Assembly: GCF_008831285.2 (NCBI RefSeq) | Contig: NC_045140.1 | Location: 7,744,505 to 7,808,504 of the forward strand | Source: Nymphaea colorata | Taxonomy: Eukaryota > Streptophyta > Magnoliopsida > Nymphaeales > Nymphaeaceae | DNA length: 64,000 nt | Direction of reading: 5' to 3' | Shown: positions 12,069-43,300 of the stretch, piece by piece | How the letters are laid out: each line of letters opens with the position of its first letter | Position numbering within the stretch: the first letter of the stretch is position 1 | Notes under the pieces: model-generated | What the model was told of the DNA's origin: nothing | What the model saw: only the letters and a program-made list of their open reading frames with translations | The model's database searches: none | Position numbers and translations under genes: made by a program

Positions 12069-12740
12069 GTGATGCAAAAAAGCATTCCCTTTGCCTTCTT
12101 ATGGCTGCAGGTGCAGGGCCCTTTTTATGTCCAACGCAGCTGGCCTATGGTGCAATGGTGGTGGTACTCGAAGCTAGCTGAGTGCCAGAAGCGACAGTTA
12201 AGAGTGATGCATTTCAGTGGCATTCCAGAAGCCATTAAGATTAATAACCAAACTTATTATTTTTTGTCTTGATACTGGAACCCATATACCAAAACGTTAT
12301 AGTTTGATGACTTTGAAATGACTATCATGCAGGAAGATGTATATCTTATTACTGGATTGAAGTGTCGGATCCCCAATTTTGGATTATTGCAATGTGTTCA
12401 TATGAACGCTGTACAAGATGCTCTAGGTGTTGAGGCTTTGTGGGCATATATTGTGAAGATCGATACCACCGGTATCATTAGAATTAGTTTACTCGAGGAT
12501 CAACTTGGTTAAAAATCCCCCCAACAAGACCAGATCCATTGGCTGATAGAGAGCTGCACCACTTCATATTGTTCTTGTTCGATTATTGCCTATTTTATGA
12601 CATTTCTAGGGGGAGCATCCATGCCAATTCCTATTGAAAAGTTGGACTGGACTAGCCATATTTACAACCAAATGCATTGGGTGCAAACGAACAAAAGTGC
12701 TTGTGGTTTTTGGTCAATTGTGCAGGTAAACTGGTATACT
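12069..12740 (+). pseudogene. Decayed plant-mobile-domain-like frame, transposon-associated
   Basis: Broken frames read QLRVMHFSGIPEAIKINN, then FDDFEMTIMQEDVYLITGLK, then DPLADRELHHFILFLFDYCL. The phrase 'F..FEMTI..EDVYLITGL' resembles the motif of the plant mobile domain (aminotransferase-like, found in MAIN-type proteins and in several transposon-captured frames), where T-x-T-L-x-D-V-x-x-L-x-G-L is typical. At least two stops or frame changes interrupt it and no start-to-stop gene is possible. The family assignment rests on this one motif; it could be another transposon-encoded protein. Confidence 0.35.
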
Positions 12741-13707
12741 ACTCTCTTTTTTTATTCACATTCATGATGCTTGTGTTGTCGTGTGTGGTGTAGGTTTGAT
12801 GTGGAACACATCCCCACTCTTGCTCCGAAGCAGCTATCTAACTTCCATGCATTTACCAAGCTCAAGAAATGGGAAGACGTATGGAAGAAAGAAAACAAAA
12901 AGCATGGTCAAGTGAATGTTATTCTTCATAGATTGCAAGAAAACAAGGTACATCATCACACTTTGCTTTGATATGGTAGTTGATTTGTTAACTTAGTGTC
13001 AAGGATATTTAAACATTGTCATTTTGTCTTCTTTTCGCTTTCAAATATATTGATGTTCTCTGCATTATATGTTATTTTGTTGATTTAGTCATTGTTAAAT
13101 TTGCTCAGTTTTGACAAAAGTCTCTTTTGTTTATAGATGCTATCAAATTACATAAATTGCCTTCTTTTGTAATTCTTTTCACTGTCAATATTTTCAACCT
13201 TGGTATTTTGTTATACTCTCCTTGTAAAACTAGTTGATTGTATTGTTATGTTATGTTATCATTGTAAAGGTAGTTAATATTATGGTTGTATCCAATTCGT
13301 CAACCTGTGCAGCCTCTGATTAGGTCTAGAAACACTAGCAATGTACGTTGCAAGAGAGCTTTGCTGACCCAATTTACAATAAAGGCAGGGTGGAGAATGT
13401 TTAGGGGGACACAAAAGGCAAATGTGTAGCCTCCATTTATGTTGAAACATATAGAGGAATGAGGACATAATTGCATTCTTTATAAGTAGAAGGAGAGGGA
13501 TTGTGCAAGTCTCTTCATGCATCGAAAAGACTAAAATCAAGCTCTTCTCATTCGCAATTGATTAGGAGATGATAGTCTCGTCATCCAGCACCAACAAGTG
13601 AAAACCATAATGGTTCAACAATGACATCAAAGATGAAATTGTGAGGATGCATCGATTGCATGACCACCTCCATGACAGGATCGATCAGTTGATACTCAGT
13701 TTCGTAC

Positions 13708-14156
13708 TTAATAATGATAGATCAAAGGAAGCTGCTTAGAAGTTAGTGAGTGGTGCTACAAAGCTAATTAGTAGTTGTCACCATTAACTCTTAATTTGGT
13801 TGTATAATGTGCGTTCTATTGGTGATTTTGAATTGTCATTCTTTTATTATATACTCATTTGCAAACTTAACAATGGTTGATCAAAGAAAGCTGCTCAAAA
13901 GCTGGTGAGTGGCGCTACAAATCTAATCAATAGTTGTCACCATTGACACTTAATTTGGTGGTCATAGCATGCTTCCTATTGGTGATCTTGAATTACCTTT
14001 TTTGTATTATATACTCATTTGCATACTTAATAATGACAGATCAAAGGAAGCTGCTTAGAAGCTAGTGAGTGGTGTTACAAAGCCAAAAAGTAGTTGTTAC
14101 CATTAACTTTTAATTTGGTTGTCATAACATGCTCCCTTTTGGTGATCTTGAATCTA
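13708..14156. repeat. Three-copy tandem repeat, period about 158 bp
   Basis: Units begin near 13708, 13864 and 14024 with CTTAATAATGATAGATCAAA or close variants, followed by GGAAGCTGCTTAGAAG, GTGAGTGGTGCTACAAA and TAGTTGTCACCATTAAC. The third unit is incomplete. Divergence between units is visible, so the array is not recent. Confidence 0.85.
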
Positions 14157-15858
14157 ATAAGGGTCAAGTACGTGTACATGTGTTATTTCTTTAGATTTAC
14201 TTTTTTATGCATCACTTTTCAGTGAATTAATTGTTTTTGCTTGCATATGGATCAACCATATGCATAAATGCACCACTTATTATAAACAACAAAATCACTT
14301 ATTATTATTTTTTTATATATCATTATATGTAACAATTGCATGGGATTTACAAAATCACAGTATGCTACATCAAGCTGGGAAAATTGATGTTTTAATAATC
14401 TACATTTGCGTCAGGCTCATTGCTCCCTCATACATTAGGTTTGAAGGTCTTACTCCACCCTCGACTTGAAGCTGGTCAAGTCTTGATATGGTTGCTTCTG
14501 AATTACATCATCCTATAATAAATTGGTGTCGTGATATATGGCACAATAAGGAAACTGAAGCCAATAATATTTGGCAATGTTATTAACCTACTTGATCGAA
14601 TTATAATGCCTTTGAAAAATGCCTTCATATATATTTGAAGGCAAATATACTACAATTACAGCTATTTTTCTAAATAGAGGCATAGTCTTTTTCCTCAACA
14701 CTCTAATAGCCATTGTCAAGCCATATTTATGTTTGAAGAATCCCAACTTTGGGATAAAGCACATGATCATAAGAAATCATTGAACCTATATAATGCATTT
14801 TGAAAACAAAAGCTCTCGTGAAATCTTGCTAACATTAATATGCTATGTCACCACAAAAAAAGCTCCTTCCACCTATAGTGAATTAGAATGCACCAGCTTT
14901 TGCTTGTGAATATCAACCATGTTTAGCAGCACCTAAGGTTCACACTTTATCCATAAATTATGGAGGATAATATATACACAACCAACACATTGACAATTAG
15001 CAAAGTAAATCACTATTTATGTTCTATTGCCTACATTACATAACAAAAAAAAAAAATACAAACATGGCAATTCACAGTCTATGATTTTGTTGAAGGCAAC
15101 AATAGTGTAAGAACCGGTAGCACCAAAGCCTTTTTGTGATGTTTTTTGCCAGACAAAATCCTGTCCATCAAGATAATTAAAGTGACACACTACACCATGG
15201 GTAACAAAATGAAATTGAATAAATCTTCGATTTGTTTGAGGTCTTCACTAACATGCATGACAAGTGCGTATCATGTACATACACTCACTATTATTGTATA
15301 GATGCAACTTTTGATACATATGAAGTTAGTTATTTCATGCAGTAGCATAAGTTCATTTTGGATACCTACTATTTTTTGTCTCACAGATGCATTGTAAAAG
15401 ATGCAACTTTTGATACATATGAAATTGTGCTTGATGAAGATTAACATTTGGAGATAGTTTGACTTCATCTTGAAACTGTTTTCTTTTTCACCAATGCAGG
15501 TCCCTCTTTACCAACAGTCTATCAAGTTTCCCACCAAGACGAAAGAGGTCGATCCTAAATATGCTTGAGAGTTGACTATGGACTCTTCATAACCCTACTC
15601 TTTACATTGGAAGAAAGACCATGCAAGATTGCCTGCAATCTTAAAGCGTGATCAAACGGTCGCTGTTTTTTTTCACATGTTGTGGGCCCCACATTCGTCC
15701 ACGAACACGGTCTGTCTCGGTCCAGTGATCGAGTGAACCGGTTGGATGGGTCTCTCTTTCTGTTCTTGCCTTTCTCTAGTCTTGTGGCAGTCGAATTAAG
15801 ACGGGGAAACCAAAACGGAGCGGGAGGCACCATCCAACCGGTCATTCTTCCCTCCTCG

Positions 15859-33836
<17,978 letters not shown>

Positions 33837-34589
33837 ACTTGTAACATTCTCAGGTTCAGAATCCCTCTCTTTTGCTTTTGTTTGCATTTATGTGCATGTG
33901 TATGTTTACAATTTGTGGATGCTTGTTCCTTGATTACATGATAGTTCAAAACTAAAGCCTGCTTCCGGTGTGTATAGATTTGCTTCTCTCCAGGCACTTC
34001 TGTATGCGGGTACCACTATAGATTTCCTGTGTTTTTTTTTCCTCTTGATTGGGCTATAAGATTTGATTGTCCTGGAACGTTCACCCGTTTGCTTCTCCCC
34101 AGTGGTTGGCCCCGACAAGGTAATGCAATTGGTGTTGGAGATTCTTGTGAAAGTCAAGAGTTCAGGAGAGAGCACTTTCTGGAATATTGCAGCTGAAGCT
34201 GACCTCTTGCTCTCAACCCAGGGGAGTCAGAAACTGAGATTAGAGGCTAGTGGAATATGTTGATGTGAACTATAATTTATAGGTAACCTATTGTTATTGG
34301 AAAATTTTGTATCTCTTATGCCTGTCAATTGTTTGCATATTCATTAAATGTTATGCCTATTCATTGCTCGGGCACGTGAGTACCCTGCTTCCATAGTGGC
34401 GAATATCTACATTTCACTTTATATTGGTTATACCTACCTCTATCTGTAATTATATGTTTCTTCGTAGTTTTTAGGGAAATTTTTAAAACTGCACCCAAAG
34501 AATGGGCCACAATAAAAAACACAGGTTTTTTTTTTTCTTGTGTATGTTAGAAACTTAGAATTTTTAGGAAAATTTTATGAATTCATTCA

Positions 34590-34945
34590 GTTCCATGCCT
34601 CAGCCAGAATTGACGTGATCGGGCTGGGTACCTGGTACCCTGCCAGACTCAAGCCTGGGCCGGGCCAGAGAAATGGGTATGAGGCTATTTCAGGTTGGCT
34701 TGATTTGGCCTAAAAAGTTTTTTTTTTAATTTTATATATATATATATATATATGTATATATGATTATGTATATTTTATTATAATTAATTATATTTATGTA
34801 TTATTTTATATTAAAAAAATATTTTTTTAACCGGGCCGGGCTTGGGTCTTGGGTGCCGAGCCGAGCTCGGGCAACAGTCACGAACTTGGCCCGGCCCGAG
34901 CCCAACTGCTTATCGAGCCGGCCCAGTGTCCAGGCCTAGTGACAA
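34590..34945. repeat. GGGCCGGGC-rich repeat with (TA)n core (copy at 45110-45440)
   Basis: The ends carry GGGCTGGGTACCTGG, GCCTGGGCCGGGCC and CCGGGCCGGGCTTGGG, and on the right the mirror-like GGCCCGGCCCGAGCCC. In the middle is an A/T-rich stretch with (TA)n. The composition recalls plant non-autonomous TIR elements, but ends and a target duplication were not resolved. Confidence 0.4.
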
Positions 34946-35094
34946 TTAGGTTTTCTCATTGCTTATATATGGATTATAGAATGAATCAAGGGTTGAGATA
35001 CAATCATTTCAAATTAACCTCAAATTATAATTTACAGATATGCTCATTGACACTAATCTTATGCATAAATTGCCACTTGAACTTTTAATCGTTA

Positions 35095-36340
35095 GAGAGT
35101 TTATACTGCTGCAACTTTAACACCCCCTCAAACGGAGCATAGAGATTGACAATGCTTAGTTTGCACCTTAAATTTTGAAATGATCCTTTGCCAAAGCATT
35201 CGTAAATGAGTCTGCAACATGTCCATGAGAAGCAATATATCTGAATAGCTGACCTGTTGTTGCATAGAAGTTGAACTAAAGATGAATTATCAACCTGAAA
35301 GTTAAGGTGAAGAATTTGTAGCCATAAAATCTCAGAGCATGTGTTTCCCATAGACTTGTATTCGGCTTCAGCTGATGTTTGGGAAGCAGTTGCTTGTTTC
35401 TCAGTCTTGTATGAAACCAAACTGCTGTTAATGTAAAATGAGATCAAACTGCTGTTAAAGTAAATATGAGACCATACTGCTGTTCAAGTAAATATGAGAG
35501 CCAACTGATCTCCTTGTGTTACTGCTGTTCAAGTAAATATTAGATCCAATTGATCTCCTTCAGTTACTGCTGTTCAAGTAAATATGAGATCCAACTGATC
35601 TCCTTGAGTTTTACATGCTATAAAATCAACGTTACAATATGACCTAAGTTTTAAATTGCTACCTCCAGGAAAAAAGAGTTCTTGACCTGGTTCCATCTCA
35701 CTCTTAGAGCTGCTTTATAATGAATCATTCTTGGGTGCTGCATATGACGACTAAGAACATGAACAACAAATGTAATTTCGGGCCCAGTTATGGTTAAGTA
35801 TATAAGGTGCCCTATTATACAGTGATATTAAGTTGGATCATTTGACAGTTCTCCATCTGAGGTTGAAAGTGTTTGTTTATACTCCATTGGTGTGTCACAT
35901 GGTTGTGCATGAATTAGACCTACCTCATCAAGAATGTCACATGTATATTTATGTTGTGACAAATAAATCTCTTTGGCTGATCTAGCAAGTTAAAGTCCCA
36001 TAAAATGCCTAAGTTCCCCCAAATCTTTCATAGGAAAATGCTTGCCAAAAATATCTTTTGAATTCTTCAATATTAAAAAGACTATTTCCGACTACTATGA
36101 GATCATCTACATACACCAACACAGTCATATAAACCCCCTTTTGCATATAAGTAAATGGTGAGTAGCCACATTTGGATTGAACAAAGCCATAAGCAATGAG
36201 TGCAGTATAAAATTTTGTGTACCAATTTCGATGGACCTACTTGAGGCCATAAAAAGACTTTTTTTATGGCTAGACATATCCTCTTGATCTCCAATTTCTC
36301 CCTTCCAACTGGGGCATCTTTTTCTTTCTCTCTTATTCTA
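35095..36340 (-). pseudogene. Copia RT/RNase H remnant in copy A
   Basis: Minus strand: VYVDDLIVVG near 36085-36115 (RT active-site box), KLVHKILYCTHCLWLCSIQM, then LIYLTITGPEITFVVHVLS and ISFYINSSLVSYKTEKQATA plus TSAEAEYKSMGNTCSEILWL (RNase H). A short array of CTGCTGTTCAAGTAAATATG units at 35420-35600 interrupts the RNase H part. There are stops and frame changes throughout. It shares an internal deletion of about 700 bp with copy B, compared with the copy at 63.15-64.0 kb. Confidence 0.85.
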
Positions 36341-36344
36341 ATAA

Positions 36345-36713
36345 ATGAGCAACAATGATGCCCACCATGATGATCATCATGATAATCACGACCCTCATCG
36401 TCGAGAGCCCCGCTGGGTTCAAGTTCCCCATGCCGAGAAGGATCACCACATTCAAGAATTGGGCAAATCAGCCGTAGATATGAACAACAAGAAAAACAAT
36501 GCCCGCCTCCATTTTCTGCATGTCATCGCTGCAGAGAAATTAGAGCGTGCCCCTGGGCACGACAGCTATAAGCTGCTCATTAAGGCTCTTCCCCCTCACC
36601 GCCAGCATCCAGAGTTTTACAAGAGCCTAGTTATGGAAGATTCAGCACAGCATCACCATGGAAAGCCAGCAGTCAGCTTTGGTTACTTTGTGCCTGCCCA
36701 TAACCTGCATTAG
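36345..36713 (+). pseudogene. Truncated cystatin-like gene fused to Copia sequence
   Basis: From 36359 the sequence equals the inverse of 56473 downward: HHDDHHDNHDPHRREPRWVQ, IQELGKSAVDMNN, FLHVIAAEKLERAPG, YKLLIKALPPH, ending FGYFVPAHNLH and TAG. The first 24 codons (signal peptide), 5' UTR and promoter are replaced by Copia sequence, which by chance supplies an in-frame ATG (MSNNDA). The junction lies in a shared CACCA. Without the signal peptide the product could not be secreted, and no promoter is seen. It is otherwise open to its normal stop. Confidence 0.8.
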
Positions 36714-37275
36714 TCAAATCCCTATATTAATAACTGTTGAAGCTATAATAAGAAGTAGCCAGCATGACACTTGGCTGCTTCCATGTTGCAAAAAAAAAAA
36801 AAACATACATAATAAATAGTGTGTTAAGTTGACCAGACTTAGCACTAGTACATATATATCTGCATTGGTTCTTTATCATTCTCTTTGTCTTGAATGTTGG
36901 ACTTCTGGTTTGCTTTGCTTCATCAGTACGTAATAGAGTTTATTATTTCTACAATATATGTGACTTTCCCATGTTCCCTTTGGTCTATAGCTTGTACCTA
37001 CCAATTACGTGCCTTTCGTTTTTTGCCGTTCCCTACAACTTGATTTTTTAATAAGTTGGTCCACTTTTCTCATACATGACCTGCACCCAGCTAGCTGACA
37101 TACTTTCATTATTTGTATGCAAACCTTTTATCGATCCTCAACAATGTTATTTCCGGTATAGCCATTCAAATGGATGTTTGTAGTGTGAACCCTTTTGTAT
37201 ACATGCCTCTTGAGTACAACGAATGTATATATGCCAAAGCACCAGAACAAAAAGCCAAGTGTAAAATGGAAATTA

Positions 37276-37279
37276 AGCT

Positions 37280-37340
<61 letters not shown>
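37276..37340. repeat. (GA)n microsatellite
   Basis: About 32 GA units downstream of the truncated cystatin-like frame; the inverted copy has (CT)n at about 55511-55559, somewhat shorter. Confidence 0.95.
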
Positions 37341-37343
<3 letters not shown>

Positions 37344-38537
37344 TAATTTCGTCAAAACAAATGGTAAATATATTGCAATAACAGTATGCAGGGGGTTAGG
37401 CTCCCCACCTATAGTAAAAATGCAATTCCTGTACAAGGAAATGGTTAGCAGGAACAAATATGCTAATCTTCACACTAACAAAAAAACAAAGGGTTTACTC
37501 AACCCTTCAAACGATCCTCCAAGAAATTCACTTGTGCTGTCGTCCACGCAATAGCACAAATAAAACTAGAAGAGTAAGAGTTTGCGCTTTTGCAACCACG
37601 TCCCGCTTTGAACATTTACCCCTTTGACTGTGCTTGTCATGTTACTTTTGATGTATAAATATTAAAAGGGATGCAATGGTTTAGTTAAAGAAACTGTACT
37701 TATCAAAATTAAAAATGATCCTTAGTGAAATAAAATGGCATACAAGCCTGCCTGTTTCATGCAAATATATATGCTCAATTCAAGTGGTTAATTATGAAAT
37801 ATTTAAGCATGGTCGTTATTTTGTTATTCCTTAAAAAGGTAAGCAATTTTTTTTTGAAACATTCATATAGAAATGCCGATTAAAGAGTTAGGAGTTTGAA
37901 GGAACTGCTGCAGTATGTAGTCGAGGTTCTCACTACAAGTAAAAATACATTTGATTATGCGGGTAAAATCAAACAATGATGTGTTAATGTATGCTTGAAA
38001 TTTGATCAATTAAAAATGTCAAAGCAAAAATGCCATGATTTCTCTTATATAATAGTTGTATGTGTACCTTGTTTTTGGTATTATATATAGTTGTCTGGAC
38101 ACCTTACTGTTGTTAACATTATCTGCATTTTTTACTGTATATATATATGCTGACCGTAGCACCCTTGTTTTTTAATATTCCTTGAATTAAAATGTCAGAA
38201 AGATTTTATATCTCTAATGAAATTCACTGACACGTTATTTTTTTTCAGACACAAGATGAAAACCTTCCCTACTTTAAAACACTTCAAATGCAAGTTTTTG
38301 ATTTTGATTGGCGTAAATCAAACTCCCTTAACACAAATCCGTCGTCATATATATATACATACATACATACAAAATAATGCGGACAATTCTCAGGAGATAA
38401 GAATTTCAATACTGTTATTGTAATAATCATAAATCTCCAATATGTCACTTGTCATAATAACATATGAATTGTTTCAAGAACATGGCACACCACTTAATTA
38501 CTATGTCGCTGTGAGAAGATGGTACCACATGAACTCA

Positions 38538-38539
<2 letters not shown>

Positions 38540-38600
<61 letters not shown>
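38540..38600. repeat. (TA)n microsatellite
   Basis: About 30 TA units; the corresponding tract in the inverted copy is at about 54296-54352. Confidence 0.95.
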
Positions 38601-38608
<8 letters not shown>

Positions 38609-39561
38609 TTATATATAGCCATGAACAATGTATCAACCATAATATATTATAGTTTCACTTACGCAAGAATTTGAACATCCAATAAATCTCAATCTTGCAT
38701 ACCATTGTCATCGTAAGTGTTATAAATACCATTCAATCAATTATCAGCCTAAACGTCATACATTTAGTCGCACTTAAGCAATTCAAACATTACACCTATG
38801 AAATCTATCGACAGCATGCCTTCCCATCAACTAGTACGCGAACCTAGGATGCCATGCATTAGTTCGCTTTTTAAGGGGAGTCAAAACAAGCCAATTCAAA
38901 CTCTCCATTTTCTCAAAATACAAATATAAATGTAATTTGAATTTTCAAATCGCAAGTATATCAATATGCCCTCAAAATTCTAGTTGAAATATGACAGCTA
39001 ATTTGGTACCACCACAAGCATACCACAATATTGCAGTTTTAAAAAATCTAAAATCTATGTTCTCTTTAATTTGGAAGTTAACTTTTTGCCTTCTCTCATA
39101 AATCCTACAGAACGGGTCCACAAATACAGTATCAAATCTAAAATGGTGAGCGAAAAAAAACTGGTGTAATGAGAGAAACAGCAATTGGCTTAGTGTGTTA
39201 GTGTTAAGCAAGGAGGTGCTGAAATCGGAAGTGGAATGTAATTGTCTGAAAATGCCAGTATCCACAATCGATGTCTAGAGAAAAAGGAAAATGCAATTTT
39301 CATATTACAAGCATATAGCAAGACATTTACTTGTCATGGAAATAAATTTATATACATGCGTTAGCCATATATTGTTAGCTCATATGTTGACAATTTCAGT
39401 ATGATGACATATTTGCAAATGATTGACACGAAAAATATGTTGCAGATATACAAATGGTTTGGCTTTTGCCCTTTGAATGTTATACCTAAGATTTGTATCC
39501 GTCGCAGTAAAATTGCCTCTCTTTTGCGCTGTAGTTTGAAGGAAATAGTGAGAATCAATTT

Positions 39562-39964
39562 TTAAACGTCGTTAATGACAAACGATAATTTCTCATTCAT
39601 AGGTGGAGCAAGTGTGCGTCGTCTAACAATCTTGAATTTGATTTTTGAATGAGTTTCTAATTTGGTGCGTCTGCCCTTGATTCTCGTTATCATGACCAGC
39701 AGTGGTAGATCGGTTGCCATTGTTATCTCTAACAGCATTACCGCCAACCATATTATTGTCATCGATATTACTACTATGAACATTACCACCAGCAAGTTTT
39801 TTGCTCCCACCATTATAGTTAAAACCACCACCTTCCAATCGAGGCTTCAGATCCGTTCGAAGCCTAAGCTTGTGAGCTAGAGTTGAGACGTGCCTGAGGA
39901 AATGGCTAGTAAACAAATCAGCAAACTGATCTAAGGAACTCAAGTACATATTTTGAGTAACCAA
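39562..39964 (-). pseudogene. Possible Copia pol C-terminal remnant
   Basis: The minus-strand frame begins YLSSLDQFADLFTSHF and HVSTLAHKLRLRTDL, resembling the pol tail of Copia elements (S..QLADIFTK.L....F..L..KL). After RLEGG the frame continues with Asn/Gly-rich low-complexity sequence without a known match. Short and uncertain. Confidence 0.4.
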
Positions 39965-39969
39965 TGAAC

Positions 39970-40335
39970 GTCTTTAACATTTTTATAAACGTTTCCTTTG
40001 GACATCGGTGAACACTATCACCGACATTTCTGCTACACGGCTGCACGCCTCGATGTATTACTGTTCATTGACACGTGCAGAACACAATTGAATAAACTAT
40101 TATTGACATCAGCCAGATGTCAGTAATAGTATTAGAGACGAGTTTACTAACGTTGGTGATAATTATCACCGATGTTTGCTGAACGTTGGTAAGGATTATT
40201 ACTGACATTCGACCAGATATCAATCAAAAGTCTACCGACGTTTGCCTTAACATCAGTAAATCGTTAGCCGACGTTCACAGAAACGTTGGTAATAATCTTT
40301 ACCGATGCACTAGCATGCGTCAATAAAGACTTGTA
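39970..40335. repeat. CACTA-like subterminal repeat array
   Basis: Within 370 bp the motifs ACCGACGTT/AACGTTGGTAATAAT and variants (ATCACCGACATT, ACGTTGGTGATAATTATCA, CCGATGTTTGCTGAACGTTG, TACCGACGTTTGCC, TAGCCGACGTTCACAG, TTACCGATGCACTA) occur at least eight times in both orientations. Such arrays are typical of the subterminal regions of plant CACTA (En/Spm) transposons. The CACTA terminus itself and a 3-bp target duplication were not identified. Confidence 0.5.
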
Positions 40336-43300
40336 AGTTTTTTTTTGCCAATTGACAATTGAAATAAGTTCAGAAAATCAGAAATACATATGCAAATAGA
40401 AACTTGCTTACAATAAAGTCATTTAAGCAGTTACATGTCCATAATTAAACAAAATTCGAACCTGTATTACACCAAAACTCAATAACTAAAGTTCGAAGTT
40501 ACAACGACATATTAAAGGAAGTTATGTTATGTACATGTCCACGGTGCTGTAACTTAAAACGAAGAACAAAATTTTTTCCTCCAAATGTAATCACTAAGGA
40601 GGGAATCATGTAAAGTTTGGTGATGCTGGCATGCCTATAATGAACATTAAGAAAATAAGTTAGAAGGACCAAGAATATAGTTTAACAAATAGAACCCATA
40701 ACTGAAAGTTAAACTTTACATAACTGGAATTGTTTAGCTATTGTACCATAAACTGAGTAACCTTCTCTTGAAAGTCATGAAATTGGGAGTCAAATCATGT
40801 AGTAGCCATCATTACTTTCCAATATATCTTATGGCCCTTGAGGGAATGTTTGAAGTTGTTTTTTAAATTGATCATACAAAATATAATAATATATAGTATG
40901 AATTTAAATCAACAACTGCTAAGATAGAAGAATGTAATCATTCGATTGACACTTACAATGACACTATTGGTTTCTGGGTTTGAGTAGTTTGAGTTTTATC
41001 TAGCTCTAACAGCAATGAACAGCTTAACATGCGATGACCGTTCAACCCCTAAACTGTACATTGCAGCACAAGTTACAAGTTAATGTGTTTAGCCATAAAA
41101 TACATTTACCTCCTTTTCCTTAAAACATGTGAAACTTGGGTACCCAAGTTTTAAAGTCATGCATGTTTTGAAATTTAAATAGATCACCAAACTAGACTTA
41201 TGAACACAAAGAATTGAGCCTTGATGTCTGTTTATGCTAGATCATCAGATATCAATGCAAATCCATGTCTTAAATCTAATATGATACATGCAAAAACTAG
41301 GTCATGTAGACCTGGAGATCGATCACTATTGGAACTTGGCTGTAGGACATAGATCTAACAGGGAAATTTAAATTTGAATCCAAAAATTTAAATCGGTATT
41401 TGAGAGAGTTATAAGATTCTTGTTCTAAATTTGAAATTAGAAATGTCATATATAGCCAAAATATCAAAAAGCAAGGTCAGAAATCCAGTAGTTTTGATCT
41501 TGTATCCATGATTGGATCTCTTAAGATCCAAATTATAAAAGGATAGATCCAAGTCTAATGAATACCAGGTTTAAAAATTTTGTATTTGGGTCTGATCATG
41601 TGAATATTGATCTAAGATTTATTATCGAAAGCTTATGCTATAAAATCTGATCCAAAATACAAAATCAGAGATCCTAGATCCACAATCCAAAATCCAAAAT
41701 ATATGGTTTGTTAAGGTTTGAAATCAAAACTGATATCCAAAATCCATAATATGACACCTATAACCATTATGTGAAATCTGTTAAAAAATCCAAGCTTTGA
41801 AGTCCAAGATCTAAGATTTAAGATCCAAAGTCAGAGATCCAAGATCCATAATCCAAATTTTGGGATCCAAATCTAACTATGCTAAATTTGGGCTTAAGAT
41901 TCAAGTTTAGATCAACATGAGTTTTATGATTTAAATCTTATATTTTGAATTGAGATCTAAGATCCAAATGTGCTAAGGGTAAGTTGGTCAAAATGGCCGA
42001 GTTCAGTTTTGTCTAATGCTGGATTTGAACCCACTTGGGTTCGACTGTAATAAGTGGGTTTGGTTTTAGTCAAACCATGTGATATCTGCTTCATTCATTC
42101 CATGTGAATGAGTTTGTAAAGAAGTTTGACTAGACCTAGGCCATGGATTGAGTTCATATGTAGTAGTCTCTAATACAGGTCTCGGATAAGTCCTAGAGAG
42201 TTGAATTAGGATTGGACTCCATGCCTACATGGCCTAAGGTTTTTTGAAATCATTTTAAAGAGATTGATTTTTGAAATATTTTTGGAAAATTATGATTTGA
42301 AATGATTTTTGACTGAGGACCAAGCTGAGTTCAAGTTTTCACATACTTGGACTGATAAACATAGGGTATGCTACTTGACCCAATCTGGTTTCAAAAAAGG
42401 GGTGCATGAGGATGCAAGGTGGTACTGTCTATATTAAAACATAGGTGCAAAACATGCTAAAAAAAGCACAAAAGGGAACTTTATTCTGTATGGATGACTT
42501 AAGTAAAACTACGTAAACCCAAAACATGAAATTAAAAGAAAGAGGCGAGAAAGAGAGAAGTATACTTGACCTATGCCTACCCTAAGACATTAAAATAAAT
42601 CTAATCCAGAAAATAAACATGCTAAACTAAGCAAAAGATAAATTAGTCTGGACATTTAGAAGCATAAAAGAAAACTAAACAATCTAAAGGCAAAAAGAAA
42701 ACTAAACTAGACATGATGAAAGCAAAAAATTAAACTAAAAATGCATAAAAAAAAAGAACTAAATTGCAAAGAAAAAAAGAGGAGGAAATATTAATTTACC
42801 AGAAACTGGCACCCTAGCTGAACCTAATCCCATGACCCCTATGTCGAGTTTGGCTGGGTTTAGGCTGAGTACTAATGCAACCCGAACCAAGACTTAAACC
42901 AATCTTCTTTTTAGCAATTTTATTGGACTTCTCAAGGGAAGCTCAAGTGTGTGAAGTGAGAGAGGGATGAACCCCTATATATAGGAGGGAGAGCCTCTCG
43001 CTTGAATCTACATGACTAAAATTTCTCTCCCTCTCTCTCCTCTCAAAACTCAAAACCATATGTTAAAACTACATTTTCAATCAAAATTTGATTGTCGTGA
43101 TCTTGTCTAGACTTTGAATTCAATTCCATAAAAAGCAATGGGTGGACGATGCGTGAATATGAAGAGGAGAAAACACACTTTTAAACTTTATTTTGAAACT
43201 TGATGTAAATCAGAAAAATGTCCATTGAGACTACATATAGATGTTGATTTCAATTTCGTTTGTATCGAGCCCTCAACAAAGAATTATGCACATTTCAAGT

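Larger units (their letters stand above)
10350..15858. other. Intergenic region between the divergent transporter and protease genes
   Basis: The two flanking genes are transcribed outward from this 5.5-kb region, so it should contain both promoters; (GA)n at 10201-10228 lies just inside transporter intron 1. I see a decayed reading frame at 12.07-12.74 kb, a 158-bp tandem repeat at 13.7-14.2 kb and a 25-bp direct repeat (AGATGCAACTTTTGATACAT and following bases) near 15300 and 15400. No intact gene was recognised. Confidence 0.5.
36359..39471 (-). repeat. Inverted copy of 53441-56473 (cystatin-like gene body and 3' flank)
   Basis: Reverse-complement match covering the truncated cystatin-like frame, the (GA)n near 37276-37340, the (TA)n at 38540-38600 and A/T-rich flank up to GGCTTTTGCCC at 39461-39471. 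On the other copy the match ends at 53441, beyond which unrelated unit sequence begins. Confidence 0.85.

Noticed and set aside
34063-34263. Short frames in the 3' flank of DEG10 exon 8 and its copy
   Set aside because: The two copies differ by frame-changing indels; this is 3' untranslated or flanking sequence.
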